From Ancylobacter pratisalsi (GTDB lineage: Bacteria > Pseudomonadota > Alphaproteobacteria > Rhizobiales > Xanthobacteraceae): DNA of 64,000 nucleotides. The translations under genes and the position numbers were made by a program. Numbering within the stretch: position 1 is the stretch's first letter; each line of letters starts with the position of its first letter. Where the stretch lies: NCBI RefSeq assembly GCF_010669125.1, contig NZ_CP048630.1:4336001-4400000 (forward strand), given 5' to 3'. Below the pieces are notes generated by a model, which did no database searches, was not told the DNA's origin, and saw only the letters and a list, made by a program, of their open reading frames with translations. Of this stretch, positions 62,987 through 64,000 are shown one piece after another.

Positions 62987-63910
62987 TCAGCGGTCCGGCA
63001 CGAAAGGTACGCCAAGCGAGGCTGGCGCGCCCTGCCCGCGCTTGAGCGCGGATATGGCCACCAGCGCCGCGATTGTCGCCAGATAGGGCAAGGCGGACAG
63101 GACCTGGGAGGGGATGCCGAGGCCGAAGCCCTGCACATGCAGCTGCAGGATAGAGACCGCGCCGAACAGATAGGCGCCGGCCAGCAGCCACAGCGGCTTC
63201 CAGGCCGAGAACACCACCAGCGCCAGCGCGATCCAGCCGCGCCCGGCGGTCATGTCGCTGGCCCAGAACGGTGTGTAGGCGAGCGAAAGCTGGGCGCCCG
63301 CCAGGCCGGCACAGGCGCCGCCGAACATGACCGCGAGGGTGCGGATCTTGCGCACTGGATGGCCGAGCGCATGGGCGGCGACATGGCTCTCGCCCACCGC
63401 ACGCAGCACCAGCCCGATCCGGGTGCGGGACAGCGTATAGGCCACCAGCGCCAGCAGGACGAAGGAGGCGTAGGCGAACGCGTCTTGCCCGAACACCACG
63501 CGGCCGATCAGCGGCAGGTCGCTCAGATAGGGAATGTTGAGCGCCGGCGCGGCTTCCAGCGTGGTGCCCACGAAGGGCGCCCCGATGAGGCCGGCGAGGC
63601 CTAGCCCGAGGATGGTGGTGGCAAGCCCCGCGGCCACCTGGTTCGCGGCCAGCCAGATCGCGAGGCCGGCGAACACCAGTGACAGCAGCGTCCCCGCCAG
63701 CACCGCCGCCAGCGTGCCCACGATCAGGCTGCCCGTGCCATACGCAGCCGCATAGCCGACGGCGGCCCCGATGATCATCATGCCCTCGACACTGAGATTG
63801 AGCGTTCCCGCGCGCTCGGCCACCAGTTCGCCGAGTGCTGCCAGCAGCAGCGTTGTGGCGGCCGCGACGATGCTGGCGAGCACCGCGCCGAGAATGGCGG
63901 CATCAAGCAT
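62987..63910 (-). CDS. ABC transporter permease (BMP/nucleoside type)
   Basis: The 307-residue protein is a membrane subunit of the BPD_transp_2 fold (branched-chain amino acid/sugar/nucleoside importers). It has about eight to nine hydrophobic helices, the conserved SVEGMMIIGA loop near the first third, and the EAA-like cytoplasmic loop SHVAAHALGHPVRKIRT. ATG 63910 is preferred over TTG 63925. It pairs with the permease that overlaps it at the window edge and with the BMP binding protein downstream. Confidence 0.92.
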   Translation of the reverse strand: MLDAAILGAVLASIVAAATTLLLAALGELVAERAGTLNLSVEGMMIIGAAVGYAAAYGTGSLIVGTLAAVLAGTLLSLVFAGLAIWLAANQVAAGLATTILGLGLAGLIGAPFVGTTLEAAPALNIPYLSDLPLIGRVVFGQDAFAYASFVLLALVAYTLSRTRIGLVLRAVGESHVAAHALGHPVRKIRTLAVMFGGACAGLAGAQLSLAYTPFWASDMTAGRGWIALALVVFSAWKPLWLLAGAYLFGAVSILQLHVQGFGLGIPSQVLSALPYLATIAALVAISALKRGQGAPASLGVPFVPDR

Positions 63911-64000
63911 GGCTGGTTCCTTCAACCCGTCGAATGCGGTAGCGCACCAGAACGTCGGCGGCGAGAATGGCGATGAGCAGCGTGCCCTGGAACACGCGCG
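63903..64000 (-). CDS. ABC transporter permease, C-terminus only (runs off the window)
   Basis: The last 32 residues are visible: VFQGTLLIAILAADVLVRYR and then a basic tail ending VEGTSHA. This is the typical C-terminal helix of the larger permease in BMP-type importers. The stop overlaps the next permease's start by 8 bp. The rest of the gene and presumably the ATP-binding subunit lie beyond the window. Confidence 0.75.
   Translation of the reverse strand, partial: RVFQGTLLIAILAADVLVRYRIRRVEGTSHA

Noticed and set aside
1..64000. CRISPR array
   Set aside because: No series of 24-40 bp direct repeats with regular spacers was seen; the only short tandem repeats (48616-48740) are 9 bp and irregularly spaced, fitting iterons.

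Overview
The window is high-GC DNA from an alphaproteobacterium of the Hyphomicrobiales (Rhizobiales) type. The evidence is the GlxA-type and AraC regulators, a DUF982 protein, a PDC-sensor periplasmic protein, RimO, BMP-type purine/ureide transport genes, and the dense overlapping gene style. A Xanthobacteraceae-like host (Ancylobacter/Starkeya/Xanthobacter) fits, but this is inference.

Layout. (1) 1-12.6 kb is envelope and regulatory DNA. It has a divergent exported protein (partial), a GlxA-type and an AraC-type regulator, a short-chain dehydrogenase, an RND efflux pump with its adaptor, an OmpR/EnvZ-like two-component pair, a DUF3313-like lipoprotein and an LpxD. Copies of a ~50-bp imperfect repeat lie at 3.5 and 12.9 kb, with a weaker relative at 1.44 kb. 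(2) 13.1-17.5 kb holds genes of uncertain role: a two-gene module whose second product carries a HEPN-type R-x4-H motif and shares a domain with its partner, a DUF2235 alpha/beta hydrolase, an exported protein and an XRE regulator. (3) 18.2-31.4 kb is a defence island: a very large tyrosine recombinase; a six-gene operon phd-hsdM-hsdS-darT-darG-hsdR, in which a DarTG DNA ADP-ribosylation toxin-antitoxin pair sits inside a type I restriction-modification operon; and a large serine recombinase. (4) 31.3-53.5 kb looks like a second, nested island inserted at tRNA-Ser(UGA). Its ends share a 14-bp direct repeat: one copy is the tRNA 3' end, the other lies in the 3' end of the serine recombinase gene. 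It contains an ISL3 element, an XRE regulator with two matching operators, a second tyrosine recombinase, a leftward operon of very large phage-like (ejection/internal-virion type) proteins with a tail-lysozyme-like domain, a small resolvase with an adjacent inverted repeat, an iteron-like array plus AT-rich tract beside a RepA-like ATPase, a PC4-like ssDNA-binding protein, an excisionase-type HTH protein and a P4-type integrase next to the tRNA. No capsid, portal or large terminase gene is visible. (5) 53.5-64 kb is core chromosome: tRNA-Ser, an exported alpha/beta hydrolase, DUF982, a PDC-sensor protein with a clear terminator, an ABM-family monooxygenase, rimO, a DUF4239-like membrane protein, two M20-family hydrolases, and a BMP-family ABC importer (binding protein, permease, partial second permease).

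How the genes work together. The pump, two-component pair, lipoprotein and LpxD suggest an envelope-stress locus. The RM-DarTG operon combines DNA cutting and a DNA-modifying toxin under one transcript. The right-hand island has the parts of an integrating, possibly replicating element (integrase, excisionase, Rep ATPase, iterons, resolvase) that carries a minimal set of phage-ejection-like genes. The M20 hydrolases and BMP transporter suggest uptake and cleavage of ureide or hydantoin-type compounds.
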